From positions 58,034,001 to 58,094,000 of the forward strand of contig CM060733.1 of NCBI GenBank assembly GCA_030704615.1: 60,000 nucleotides of DNA, given 5' to 3'. Every line of letters begins with the position of its first letter. The stretch's first letter is position 1. A model generated the notes under the pieces. It was not told the origin of the DNA and did no database searches. It worked only from the letters and a program-made list of their open reading frames with translations. The position numbers were made by a program, and so were the translations under genes. Of the stretch, positions 1 to 12,540 are shown one piece after another. Origin of the DNA: Takakia lepidozioides (lineage: Eukaryota > Streptophyta > Takakiopsida > Takakiales > Takakiaceae).

Positions 1-195
1 ATTAAATTGAAGACTTCAGGTGGTAAGTGCTTGTGCCAATGACATGGCACAGAGAGGAAGAGCAAGTGATCCACAGAATTATATTGCCTTCGATTCAACG
101 TACCTAGGGTGCTGGGGTCTCCAAGCTAGGCTACACAGGACCAAGAGTAAGAAGCAATCAGCCTGCGTATGACGGAAAGTAGGAGGAAATAGATC

Positions 196-2032
196 TCAAA
201 CCTGCTCCTTTTCAGTGGAAGGTGTGCCTGCAAGCTCCAGCAGCTTCGCAAACCTCTCTTCAGACATATCTGGAGACAAAACAACAAACCCCGACTTTCC
301 TTGTGCTGGGCTAATGTTCTCCCTTGTATACTTCCCAGGCCGAGAATTCAGAGCTAGAGATGATACACTTTCCACTCCATCCCTTGTACGCCTCTCCTCC
401 GCCGATAGAGAGTGTGTTTCATCTTCTGACAATCCTGGTGACACTGACACCTCTGATGAGCTCAAATCCCTGAGTTTAGGTCTTCTCAACAACCCATCGC
501 TCCCTCGATCCCTATCGTCCTGTGGTACATTTTGCTTCACTTTACGCATCAACTGATAGGGTAGGATCTCAGTTGTGGGCCAAGAAGGTCTGATTGAGTC
601 CTCTGAGCTGAGCATTGGCTTCCGAACAAGATCCTTATAGTTGTCTTCATCCGCCTTTGGTTTTTTGCTTTGACTTGCATACCCTCCAGGTCCAAATGTA
701 ACCAGAGGTACTCCTTTATTGCCCTGGGCAGACATCCCACCAGGTTTGGATCTAACTGGAGATGCCACCTGAGAGGCCTGAGGACACAGCCAAGACTTAA
801 CTGAGTAAGACAAGGTCAACAAGAACCCAAACACCTATAAATGAACACCAAAATGAAAGGTCAGGCAGTCAGAGAACATGCACCTGACTTTCCAGTTGCG
901 ATCCATTCCCCCTGTGTGAAGCTCTGGATAAGGGACAGCAGAAACCTTATCCTGATTTATTGTCCAGATTAACGCAATGATACAATGCATGATCACATTG
1001 AAGAGAACGTACTGCTCACCCTGCACCATTGGTGGTATAGACCCTGCACCTCATTTCGACAGGACAGAAAATGGGAGAGAGGGAAAGGGTATGGGAGGAT
1101 TTCAGAATGCACCATTGCAGAAGGCTCTCTCCAGCACTGTGATCTGCCAGTATAAATTACGTTGATTACAAATTCCATGTGAATTCCAGACCTCCTTCAG
1201 AAAGCTCTTCAAAATAGCTTAAAGTTGTTGCAAGAATTCACTGCAGAAAGCCTACCCAAGGAGGGTCACAACTTTAAGATGATCTCAAACCTCTCAAATT
1301 GCCCAAAAGGGTGATACACTGTTCTGCAGAATGCATAGATGTGTGTGTGACTGCATGAGATAGAGAGATGAGAAAACCTGAGACGAGAGCATCCCTGGTC
1401 GTGCTGGAGGAGGGGCAAGCCCTGGAAGATCATGACTCTTCTCTGCAATAGGGCCCCACCCAGCAGGTCTGCCTTTCTCGGTGAAGCTGGAGCCCCGGGT
1501 ACCAAATTCCTCCTCACGGTTTAACAATCGGGAAAAATCTGTTTCTAGTAGATCTCTTCCAGGTAACTTTTGCCGCTTATTCCCTGATTTTTCAATTTCG
1601 AGGTAGGGCACGTCAGGATTGGCTTTCCGTCCAATGACCTGCCAGCCCATGCTGCATGCTTGTGATTTCCAACCCGACATAATCTTGAGTGGTGAGACTT
1701 TATGAAGTCCAGCGGGAGAGGGAGATTCACACAGACATATATGACACGTTTCCAGCTGGAGTCCAAAGAGACTTGATTTATAATACGAATTGATCAAAAG
1801 TGGAGGTGGTTGCAAAATAGGAAAACTGAAGCGTAGACGAAACCTACCCGGCTGTCACCTTAATTGTTATATATGAAAAAAAGAAACAACATACCTTGGC
1901 CAAGGTGCTCTGGCGGGATTCTCCAAGCAGCCGGCCGAACTCAAGCTCCATTAAGTCGACTTCCTCCAACTTCACCTCCCTCCTCTCTCTGTCCCCAAAC
2001 TGCCCAGCTTGCTTCTTGGCTGCCATAGCCAT
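196..2032 (-). CDS. Conserved protein of unknown function, three exons
   Basis: Three exons join in phase 0: 1895-2032, 1378-1638 and 196-777, giving about 326 residues. Donors read AAG|GTAT and CAG|GTTT; the last acceptor could also lie nine bases further in. The start is the first of two nearby ATGs (MAMAAKKQ); the frame stays open upstream, so a longer N-terminus is possible. Exon 1 is charged (ERREVKLEEVDLMELEFG). Exon 2 starts VIGRKANPDVPYLEIEKSG and includes a proline-rich segment. Exon 3 is polar and low in hydrophobic residues, ending in a short helix-like tail (SEERFAKLLELAGTP). I see no membrane segment and no catalytic motif, and I do not recognise the family. Regular splice phases and sensible composition argue that the gene is real; the product is probably a partly disordered soluble protein. 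Confidence 0.6.
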
Positions 2033-3472
2033 CACCCTCCCCCGGCCCCATCCCAAATGCGGGCAATTCTGGGTCACAGCCCGCATCCCACGTGCAGCGC
2101 TGGAGCTGCTATTCTGTAGACGCCCAGCGCCCACCTGCCACCCCTCGAGTGTAAGAGACCCATGAAACAGCTTAAAGAGTAATACCTTACGAACATTAGA
2201 GCTGCAGGTTGTGCTCTTCCTAAGCAACACAGGATCCAAACCGCTAAACAAAATATACGCACCAAAGACGTACACAAGCCAGACACAAAAGACAGTTTTG
2301 TCAAGGCTTACTCGTCTTCCAATTCTAATCTGTACACAAACATATTTGAGATGTGCACATTGTAATGCTCCTCGACCGACCCAAAGTAATTTCAAGAGCA
2401 ACAGACAAGATGAAGTGTAGCTACACCTGCGCCCGGGGTACGAGGGGCCAACGGGAAGGGCACAAGTATGTGGATGTGGGCAGCGCCATGGCTGCCTGGA
2501 ATGCATTCAAAAGCTTTCTCCCAGCTCCGCAGCTTCAAAATTGCATCCCTCTCTCTCTCTCTCCCACACAACCTACTTCCGAGTACCTTCTGTTTGTCCC
2601 ACCCGACCTCATAAAACCACACACTCCATAGTTTCAGGAGACTGCACTACCCCGAAATGGGGAAGTTATGGACCTCTGTATCTGGGTGAGATTCCAGATT
2701 CATGTCTTGCAAGCCTTCGTAGCCCAAAACCGCTGGGTAAACACTCTGCCTAACTTATGCATGTGAAGTGTGCAGGACAGACAACCTCATTCGTTCATTC
2801 AGCCCAGTTCATAAATCCATCATGTTTTTTTTTTCCCAAATGGAACTCTCCTGTTAGAGTCACTGATGAGAAATGCAGGTTTTATTTGTTTGGGTAGTCA
2901 CTAGGGTAGAAGTACCCCTAGTAAGTTCCGGCTCAACAAGTTAATGAAATGTTAATAACTTTTTGCACTTTTAACCTCTAATAAGGTCATGTAATACCTT
3001 ACTGAATAGAATGGACTATATGAAATAATATAGGACAGATTTCCTTAATTGAATGTTTGATGAAATTCTGTCTTTCTTTGAAGTTAAAAAAGTCATGAGA
3101 AGCAGAGGAAATCTAGGTCATATTTTGGCGCACTGTGTTTCTATTGTGGTGCACTTTGATCCTTGGAACGTGGGATTGTAAGCAGAGAGACAAAGATGTC
3201 ATTGGAAAGCTCAAGTGTGGTTAGAACAATTTTCAATAGACCTCATTTACTTGGAGTAATTTGAGAAGTTCACAAGGTACCACAATTGGTGCACCTAGCT
3301 AAATTACACAATTTTGGTACCTTGGGTTATAACTTGTAACCAGTCTAGAAAATGAAAATACCATTGGAAAGCTCTCTATGTGCCCCATCATCTTGTAGTT
3401 AGAGTTCATCTACCTAGCATAAATTGAGTGTACAACAAGGGTTAGATGTTTTTTTTTTTTTTTTTTTTTTGG
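2033..3472. other. Spacer upstream of the first gene
   Basis: No supported gene. It holds the presumed 5' region of the minus-strand gene, a short CT microsatellite near 2551-2568, and AT-rich sequence in which the phrase CATTGGAAAGCTC appears twice, near 3199 and 3362. A T-run at about 3450-3470 lies just left of the MITE. Confidence 0.5.
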
Positions 3473-3480
3473 GTTCATTC

Positions 3481-3952
3481 CAGTGTTGGACTGGTATATA
3501 GGTGAAGGACTGGTATAAAATACTGGTATATGCACTGGTATTAGATACCAGACCAGTCTGGTGTCGTTTGGGAGAATACTTGGTCATATACCAGACCAGG
3601 CTGGTATCAGTTCTTTCATACGAGCCACAATACCCGTACTCCCCTATCATCTTCCTCATTTACTCTGGTATGTATACTGAATTAATTTATGTGTACATAT
3701 GCCTATATATTCGTACTTATGTATATTTTATTTGTTTTCACTTGATACTTGCCACTTGACAAATTTGTAACTCAAGATGGCTTTGGAATGATACCAGAGT
3801 TGATATTGTGGTCATGATACTCATATTCATACCAGTATCTGGAAAAAAATACATCCACCATTATAGAGACCAGACTGGTATGAAAGTTTTGTGATACGCC
3901 TGGTACCAGGACCAGTCTGGTATGTAAAAAACTTGATACCAGTCCAACACTG
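3481..3952. mobile_element. hAT-type MITE with 8-bp target duplication
   Basis: A 472-bp non-coding element. The left end starts CAGTGTTGGACTGGTAT and the right end is its exact reverse complement, a perfect terminal inverted repeat of at least 17 bp. The flanks at 3473-3480 and 3953-3960 are identical (GTTCATTC), the 8-bp duplication expected of hAT elements, whose termini commonly begin CAGTG or CAGGG. Internally the phrases ACTGGTAT and ACCAG(T/G)CTGG recur in both orientations, typical of subterminal transposase-binding sites. There is no coding capacity, so it would need a transposase supplied in trans. Perfect termini and duplication suggest a fairly recent insertion. Confidence 0.9.
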
Positions 3953-3960
3953 GTTCATTC

Positions 3961-5146
3961 CCATCTGTATAAGTTTATTGGCCAAATAGCCTGAAAATGC
4001 TCTGACACATTCCAAATTTTGAACTAGTTTGGCAATTTTGTCATGTGAGCATGTTTTCATTTTGCTGTAATATATATATATAGTAAGGGGACGGAGGCCA
4101 TGTTACTCAATTTAACGAAACAAGGAAAAAATAACCTTGACAGGGCCATAAGGAAATACAATCGTGGGGAGCCTCCCAGAGCAGCCTCAACAGGTTCACC
4201 CAAACATCAGTCTAGCAAAGAATATTTTGGGAATCTATGGAATATTGTGGTCTGCTCACTATTTTGGGTGTGCTCATAGGCTACCCAACCGAACCACTTG
4301 GGTGGGAACTTTACCTCTTGCAAAAGTGACTTGATCGTAGTCTAGCCCAGCCTAAACCTATTCATTGCAGGCATCTTCTCCTGTAGCGCACAAAATGCCC
4401 ACTCTGCTGAAACCCACTTAAGAAACACCACAGTATGAAACTTTGTCAAACTTAAATTAGCATTAGCACTTGAAGTACAGCCGATGAGGCATGAAAAACT
4501 TTGAGTTGATGGAAATTTGATGGTGCCGTAAGAGGGGGGGGGGCAAGGTGTGAAGTATAGGCATGAAGTATTATCCCTTATACTGCACAGCCACAGATGC
4601 TATCTCTCTCCCTGACATTGTGAAAACTAGATTAAAACATTTGAGTGTAGCTGATGAGGCAGCCATGCAACTCACAGTTAAAACGCATTGACAGAAAGTG
4701 AGAAGAGAGAGGGGGCAAGGACCACAGTGGAGAAGTTTCTCACTGCAAATTTGCATGTGAATCAATCGAACTCTTTATTACATGTACAGTTTGATGTGGG
4801 CTCAAACAAATGATGGGGCCAAAGGGGGACCAACCATGATACACGTGCCACTCCAACACTGAAGACACATGCCATCTCCACCATACCATGGAGCATGATG
4901 GACGGGAGTTGTGCATTGCGGTTTTGCGGCATGCTGGAGTACATTAGAACCTTAATTAGCACAGCTACTGCGAATATGTCGGGACTAGACATGGAGACTA
5001 TGCGTATGTACCATACAAAGGACTTTATTGCTAAGGTCTACAAAAAAATGTGGGGATTGAGGGATCCATAGCTACAGGCTGCAAGGCTGCAAAGTGTAGC
5101 TATGGATTCCTACACATCAGGCTCATTTGATCTGCTGCTGCGCCTG
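3961..5146. other. AT-rich spacer with one perfect hairpin
   Basis: No supported gene. A perfect 13-bp inverted repeat (ATCCATAGCTACA at 5064-5076, complement at 5095-5107) encloses an 18-nt loop. A run of eleven G lies near 4534-4544. Nothing else is recognised. Confidence 0.5.
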
Positions 5147-5255
5147 TTCTCTCTCTCTAAGTCTCTCTCTCTCTCCTGCCCAAACTGGGCACAGGCTCTA
5201 TGGCCACAAGGCTACGGCAAACGTCTGATGAGTACATTCTCTCTCTCTCTCTCTG
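5147..5255 (+). mobile_element. LINE 3' tail fragment flanked by CT repeats
   Basis: About 65 bp (5175-5237) match the 3' end of the LINE at 57.7-59.6 kb: a GCCCAAACTGGGCACAGG-type phrase, then ATGGCCACAAGGCTACGGCAA and TGATGAGTAC. CT-rich tracts border it on both sides (about 5147-5174 and 5238-5255). It is best read as a severely 5'-truncated LINE insertion, or a SINE sharing that tail. Confidence 0.65.
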
Positions 5256-5392
5256 TGTAAGTACTGAAACGAGTCTCTCACACTTGCTCTTAAGCCCCTC
5301 ACTCACCGCTTTCCTACAAGTTAACAAATTAGAGTACACACTTAAGTAGGAAATACATTTGGTACTTTCCTACTGAAGCTAAGAGATGCCTC

Positions 5393-8300
5393 TCAAGGCT
5401 TCTTTAGCAATCGTCGGCTGTACTGCTTCTTCTCGCAAATGCAGCCTGGACAAGGGTTGGCATAAAAGTTTTCCTCCAATTTGGGGGATTCCCCCAGCTC
5501 ACGGAAACGTGGTGCTCCTATCCGGCCCCTGTGAATTTTGCGCACCTGTGCTTCAAAACCTTCCCATGTTATGCTGCCTGCTTCATACTCGTCCACCAGC
5601 CTCACCAAACTTTCTCTGCACCCACAGAACACTGCCCGTGTAAGTCTACCTTGTGGATCCAACATAGTTCAATAGGTTGGTATTGGCTGGATCCAACACT
5701 CTGGCTATCTTTGTCTCATTAGAGTTATCTGTAAATTCCATCAACTCAGCTCGACTTGACCCACATCAAGCCAAACTCGTGTCCAACTAGGATGAGCGTT
5801 TTTAGGCATTTTTGTCGTATTCAACTCGGGTCCAAACTCAACTGCCCAATGCACGTCCAGGGAGTTTCATAGTGAGTTGAAGGATTTGGGCAAGTTAAGA
5901 GGGCTTGCGAGAGCATGGGGCTCGAGTGAGAGCACTTGGTGAAACTCATGATGACACTCCCTGCGAGTCTACCTGTTTTAACAATTTCTAACAAATTTAC
6001 GGAGGGAAAACAAACTCAGGTCAAAATGGCATTTTTAACAAGGCGCGATGAAACTCGGGTCTGAATTTACGGATAACTCTATCGACCCTAGGATTCCGAT
6101 TCGACAAGATTGCATCGTTGTTCATCACTACGGAAAACAGAATTGAAGAGCCATACCTGTCAGGGCTAATGGTCTTTTGGTAACCCTCAAACTGCCGGTG
6201 TCCCTGTACAGCCTTGGCCATATTGCCATCATAGGTATACACAAACACGTCACTCTCAAGTGCCAACATGTAGTCGAGTGCCGCCAACCGATTTTGATAT
6301 CCTTTCAATGGAGCCAGTTCCTGTTCCGTAGCAAGGGTCATGTGAGAGTAGACATTGGGAAACTCCTGTCGCAGGGTGTCCATGCTTCCATTCCCATAGA
6401 TCTCACCTGCCACTATGTAGATCTTTGTGGATGGCGGGTACCCAAGGGCCTTAAGTAGAAGGCCAGTTTCGTGGGGTGTCGAGGGGCAACCCCCTTGCTT
6501 TCTTTTTTCCTCTCCATCAATTTCTTTTTCTTTCCAGTGTTTAACTTCGTACCGCATCTGCCGAAGCTCTTCAGCTTCCTCTGATGAAAGCCCATGAGCG
6601 CAGCCAGTGAATGCCAGCATGTCTTTCTCATATCTGCACATTTATAAGTCGCTTCAACTCAATAAGAGAGACAGCATTTCGGGGAATGCACTCACTGTGT
6701 ATGGAGTGAAGGAGTGAAGGAGTAAAGCAAGTTACTCAACAGGTGCAACCACTGGAAGATTGACTGAGTGGAGGCTGGTGTTCAAATGTGGCAGTGGTTA
6801 CCAATTATTTTATGATGAAGAAGTGGAAGGAAAAAAATCAGTCTTCATTAAGTGAGCCTTACCGCAGATGCAGAGCAATGTAGGGGTGCCCATCATGCAA
6901 GCGCTCGACCAAAGAATGGCCAAGTGTTTGAATTGGTTCTGCAAACTTCAGAGCACCATAATTGACACGGCACCGTAGCTGCTGAATTGAGTCCGGTATA
7001 TCATTGTTGGCTAACCGTGCGTCGGCATGCGTGAAATACAGCACCTTCTGCTGCTTAAGCAATGGCACTAACTCCTTGTAGTATGGTGCCTGGTCAGACC
7101 ACATCATTAGATGTGCACATATCTCTGTATCATAGAGAGAGAACAAGTTCTGAGGGAAAGAAAGGAGCCACAAAGAGACAAACTGAACTTGACTAGCGAC
7201 ACCACTTCCTCATGAACTTGAATTCAATCAATCATTTATGAATGTTGAACTCGCCAATAGGAAATAGAAGACAGGAGCTACAATGCTCAATCGAGTCGAA
7301 TAGAACAGGTCGCTTGCATATCCATACAACACCAGTACCTTGGCAGCCGATTATCCTAACAGAGGTCGTATTTGGTTTTTAGAGCCCACCCCTGAAAGGG
7401 GACAGTACCCAGAAGGAGAATTGGGCTCTTAGTTACGCTGTTTTCAGCCAGAGTCTTCTTCTTCTTCATATTTGGTCAGCTTTGTACAACGTCGAAGTTC
7501 TCATTCACCAGGAGTTAGAACACAGTAGCAGCAAATGGGGACTCTTCTACCCACATCTCATTCTGTTCTAAACGTACGGATATCCTTGACTTCCTCAAAA
7601 CTTGGTGTGATTGCTCACCTTGGACCAAGAGACCGGCGCCTTCTTCATGGGCTCAATTCCAGCCAAAGAGGCTGGCAATGCCTCCACAATTCGTACATCC
7701 TCCTGGAGTCTATTGATGAAATATTCCACATTGAAAATGTCTTTGAATTCACTGCATACACCAATATTGGATAGCTTTCTCATAAAACCATACGACAGCT
7801 TTGTACTATTAGCTGCATAGATCTTTCCATTTCAAGAGCCCTTGTAAAGATGAATCTTGATAGATTCAGACTAATTGTGTGCCCTCTGCTTTGCAGTGGT
7901 AACTTAAATGCAGCCAAAACTCCTAGGGACAAACAGTGGTGTAGAGTGGTGTATAAAAAAGGAAGGGGAGTTGGTGCACACCTGGGGTCAGCCCAGAAAG
8001 AGCTATGGTCCAGGGTTGGAACCACCAGTGTAGCATTCATCAGCCTTGCAATTGCAACCATGTCACAGATCTGTGGAGCGAGCAAAGGTCAGTTGCTACT
8101 GTAGCCTCCCATGTGCTACGCCCGTCAGCCCATTCAGTGTGGAGAGGTTGAGCAATATTTTACTCTCTCGTAAGTTATATAGTGGCATATGATTTATGCA
8201 TAGTTATTTTTGTAGCAAGAAATTCCTGTAGGGCACTTGGTACTTTTGCTTGTCTTCAGCCTTGTGGTCTGAACTTTCAAAACTGGACATTGTCATAGTT

Positions 8301-10764
8301 TAGGCTATTCTCCAGTAGAGGATTCATACTTCTAGGCATTTGCAACTGTGTTGATAAGATGAGACTGAAATAGATGCAAAAAGGAACCGAAATGAGATTA
8401 AGACACTTAATATCTGAGTACTTACCCCAGCTCGCATTTGATTTAGACCACCATTTGCATTGACAAGAAGGTAACCATTTGTTCCCTCTCCAGGTCCTGT
8501 TTACCAAGGAACAAGCCACAGCATAGACAGGTAAGAGAATACTCATACCCTCCATGATGTTTGCGCAAATGAAACAGGGCTCATTATGAAGCTTTCTGAA
8601 GTAAAGATGTAGTAATTGAAGCACTAGACTCTACCTCTCTCGTCGCTTTGGCCATACAACAGTCAGAGTAGCATGGAAGTAATGACTCATCATGTGACTT
8701 ACGTTTGTAGTGTTTGTGGCGGTCTATACATTGCTCATACTTTTCACTCCTTGGCTTTGCCCAGAGTTCGCTAGCCCAATGTGCACCATTCTGCACAAGA
8801 TCAACAAAATTAGAAAATCTAGTGGCATGATGTCTCCATCATATGAGAACGTATTTAGGTCTATGATTCTGCAGACAACTCTTTGACGGTAACACCGGAG
8901 CCTATATGCCTGAAAGTACGCACAGTCATCCAATTGCCATCCCCATATTCAAGGGGACTCCAAGGTGACATCTATAGCTCCACTGACCATTTACAGGACA
9001 ATCTGACCAACCCCCAATCTTCGCTGGGAATAGCAGATATATGCCATAGTGGGCAGAGCTATGGCACAAGGCTACAGCAAGAAATTCCAATGGCAATCCA
9101 TTGGCACAATGTTCTGTACTCGCATACCAAGGAGCAGCTTTGCTAGAAAAACTACCTGCACCTCAAACCCTGCAGCAATGCATGAGTTGCAAATACCCAG
9201 TGTTACCTCCTGGAAAGAAACATTTTGATACAGCACATAGTACATTTCCTTCGATACCAATGGAAGAGAGAAGAGTAGACACAACAGGGCCTCATGTTGG
9301 ATACTCTTGCATACCTTGGGGGTGCGCAGGTTGTGTCTCTCTGACGGCAGCCCCAATGCTGACTCATCCTTAAAAACTTCTGTGATGTATTCTTTGCGGG
9401 CCTCATTGGACTCCACTTTCACTGCTTGAAGAATGAGCTTATCTTCCTGCAACTGAACAGTCAAAATCATACTGTTAGATCGCAACACTCACGAATGGAA
9501 CGTCACACAAGACTATTCTGAAGATTTGTGGAGACAATCCATGTCTCTCATTGCCAGAGGCTGAAATACTTGAAAACATCTCTGGAACATACTGATGGCC
9601 GATGGAAGGCAAGGTAGAAGGGAGGCAGGTATGGAGAGATATTTGAAGAGGATGCCCAAAGGATTGGGGGGCTTTTCCAAGGCTAATAAAAGGAAAAGCC
9701 TTCAGCTATATTTGTGACAGGAATGGTATTCTCTGAGCTGGCAGTCTTCTTCCCACTTGCAAAGTAGATTCTTCAGGGTGGACGATTTTGGACTGGTAAT
9801 AGGTTGCAAGCCACCCCATCTGACAAAATTTCTAGAGATTCAGTAACTTCTGTAGCACTCCCCAAGAGACTGACATGGGAAGTAAAGGCCCCCATGACCA
9901 ATGCACCATGTCGGTATCACCAGAGGTTGAGGCAAATGCAAATGGTGAATTCAATCTCTATACGCTATACATCCCCAAAACTAAATGCTGTTGCGGATCG
10001 ATTCAATACAAAGATACCCCACTGTGAATCTAAACATAGGGCAACAGGTAGATTGGCAATGGTGACTCCACCAACCAAACGAACAGATTCAGCAGCAATT
10101 GTAAAAGGAGGAAAATGGGCAACTGCTCTTCTGAGGTCCTCTACCAGCTGAAAAAGGCTGGGAGCTTACAAAACACAGAAAAGCACGGGTCCGGGTCCGA
10201 GGCACACGCCACAGTAATACAGCATGAAAAGAGAATATGGAGAAACTGCTGATCTAAGAAATAATGAAAGAGAACAGCCCATACCTTGGGTGTAGAAGAG
10301 GGCTGCATCTCCACACCTAGCCATCCGACCGAAGTAATCTTCACCAATAGAAATGTGACCAGCAGCAATGCAAAAAGATAGAAGGCTGATTGCCGGAACC
10401 CTTTCTTCCTACTGAACATGTGGGAAATCCCCACTGAGTTGCGAACCACCAAATTACCTAGATCACTAAACAACGCATTCTCAATCCCATTCAGCCTATT
10501 GCTGTCTGGGGGTTGTAATCGCGGCAAGCCCTCGCTCTCGCAGTCGGCAGCGGGCACATCGACCTCAAAGGTGTCACTTTTGAAGTACTGGAAAACCATG
10601 AAGGGATCAGATTCTTGATTGCGTTTGGAGGAGAGAGAACGCCGATTCATCGGGCTCATGGTTCCCCCAATGCGCGGGCTCAGAAGCACATGAGCTATGT
10701 CTCTGCCACCGCCCATCATGGGGGCTGAAACATCCGTGTTGGGGCCTGGCCCCCACTGCGCCAT
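5393..10764 (-). CDS. GDP-fucose protein O-fucosyltransferase family, plant type
   Basis: Nine exons, all in phase: 10285-10764, 9315-9446, 8703-8790, 8426-8496, 7982-8070, 7619-7751, 6863-7089, 6157-6633 and 5393-5645, giving 649 residues. Plant members of this family are Golgi type II glycosyltransferases that act on proteins or wall glycans. Exon 1 encodes a cytosolic tail and one membrane anchor ([18 protein letters not shown], about residues 125-145). The catalytic region carries family hallmarks in order: [36 protein letters not shown] with [72 protein letters not shown], and a terminal [19 protein letters not shown] followed by a cysteine-rich end. The HLR arginine and the E/D residues expected for GDP-fucose binding are present. 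The start is the first ATG ahead of the anchor. The exact acceptor sugar or protein cannot be read from the sequence. Confidence 0.92.
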
Positions 10765-12540
10765 CTCGCTACCGGCGTCCCCAGTGTCCTCTGCAGCCGT
10801 GCCCGTGGCACCGTTTGCTGGGCAGTCGTCCTCCAGTTGAACCTGAATTACAAGTGACGACGCCAGCTAAACCTACCACAGATCGCTGGGAGCAGGCTGC
10901 CACTGTACAAGCCCAATAGCTTACGCACCAAGAAGCCTCTGTCTCCCCAACTTCTCGATGGACTCTCTCTTCTTTTCCCTTCCTTATCGTCGCAGATACA
11001 GTAAACAATGTCTTCTCCCTGCTCTCAGCAGCATCTTAGATTGGTGTTCTCTGACGCCTCAGGAGTTGCCAAAAATCTCTAGGGACTATCAAACCACCCC
11101 CACGCTAAGGAACAAGGTGACGGTTGCTAGAGGGTATGAAAACAAGGTGATTCAACTGCGTGTCGGGATCCAAGATCAGCAGTCGCTACTTACAGGTTTA
11201 ATAAGCTTCCCTTCTATTTCGTCGACGACCTACTAGCAATCACATATGATGCAACAACGTATGAGTCCCCGCTTTCTGCAGATAAACCAGTCACATTGAT
11301 CGATACCACAACAATTCCGGCATTGGGATGCCAATCGCACTCCGCACAAACGGTCTCTTCCTAACACATCCTTGATTCCCAACCCCCTAGTCGACTCCCT
11401 CAATGAAACATGGCAGTGTCCCGCAGGATTCCAGATCGCCGTCTGCAGGCTCCGCGCCAGGGGCCGTGTGACCATTCGTTAAACGCGTCTTCTTAGCTGC
11501 CCTACGAGAGACAACTCCCGGATCTTGGCAACACCCCCCAACTACGCATAATGACTGCAGATTCCAATGCTCAGACTGCAACAGGCATGCCCAGCTAACA
11601 ATCTCCTCCGACTGATAGACCAGACCGTGCCCCCCTTGCTGCTCTCAGCACCGCATCGCCCTCACATTCCTTCTCAACAACAACAACACACCATTGTCCC
11701 TGTTCTCCATACCTGCACCCCCTTCCCCCACCACAACCAACTCTTCTCCCACCCCAGATCTGTCGGCACAAAGCCCAGCAGCCTATAAGGCCGAGACGAG
11801 GTATTACTTACAAGCTCTCAAGCAAAAAGCATTCAGTGCATCTGTGTTTGAGAGATGGCTTTTGAGCACAGAAAAGTGAGGGAGAAACTCCTCTACTTCT
11901 GCAAGGAGGATATGTAGATCTTTGCAGGAAGAGGTGGACCAGATGGACCTCGTGCAAGCCAGGAGCTTTCCGAGCAAAACAAAATGGAGGCACAGTGCAT
12001 ACAAAAGGGAAGCTCGGATCAAGATTGCAATCCGGGCCCCATTGTAGACATCATCGTGAGATGTGGCGCATCTGTGGGACCCCTCCCTGCCAACCTACGG
12101 AGCTGCTCCGCTGCAACTGCTATGGCAGCAGACGTCTCGCACCCCCCATCCAGCTGCGCGGCCTGCCCGCACAGCTCACCGCGGTCAGCCCCCGCGGTTA
12201 GCACCCCCCGTAAACCCCCCCTGCCGGGATTGACTGTCCGCCGTCCGGCAACTGCGGTTACTTCACCGCGCGGTCTGCGACCCGGTCCTTCTCCGGGGGG
12301 CCGTCTCTCGTTTTGCCACCAACTGTAAACGCGGTTTATCGCACGCCTTTGACCACCGCGGTCTCCAGCGTCCACCCCGCGTCCCCCCAAGGGAACGCGA
12401 TCCCCGCTTTCTAGTCGTTTCAGTTTATTTTTGGATATATCCATACTCTTGTAATGCATCTTAATGGCATTTACGTCCTCCCCCACACTTGCATTCAATG
12501 TTTTCTTTTTTTGGCTGTTCAGTTCTGTGATCCCCGGTCC
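10765..12540. other. Upstream region of the O-fucosyltransferase, GC-rich
   Basis: No coding feature is supported. It presumably contains the promoter and 5' UTR of the minus-strand gene. A C-rich stretch at about 12160-12420 repeats CGCGGT/GCGGTT several times and creates a long spurious open frame on the minus strand. CAA repeats lie near 11675-11695. Confidence 0.4.

Noticed and set aside
9047-9085. Further LINE-tail copy (GGCACAAGGCTACAGCAA)
   Set aside because: Similarity covers only about 30 bp without CT flanks, too short to call.
12019-12498. 159-codon open frame on the minus strand
   Set aside because: It is produced by the GC-rich CGCGGT repeats; composition is Arg/Gly/Ala biased and there is no splice or homology support.
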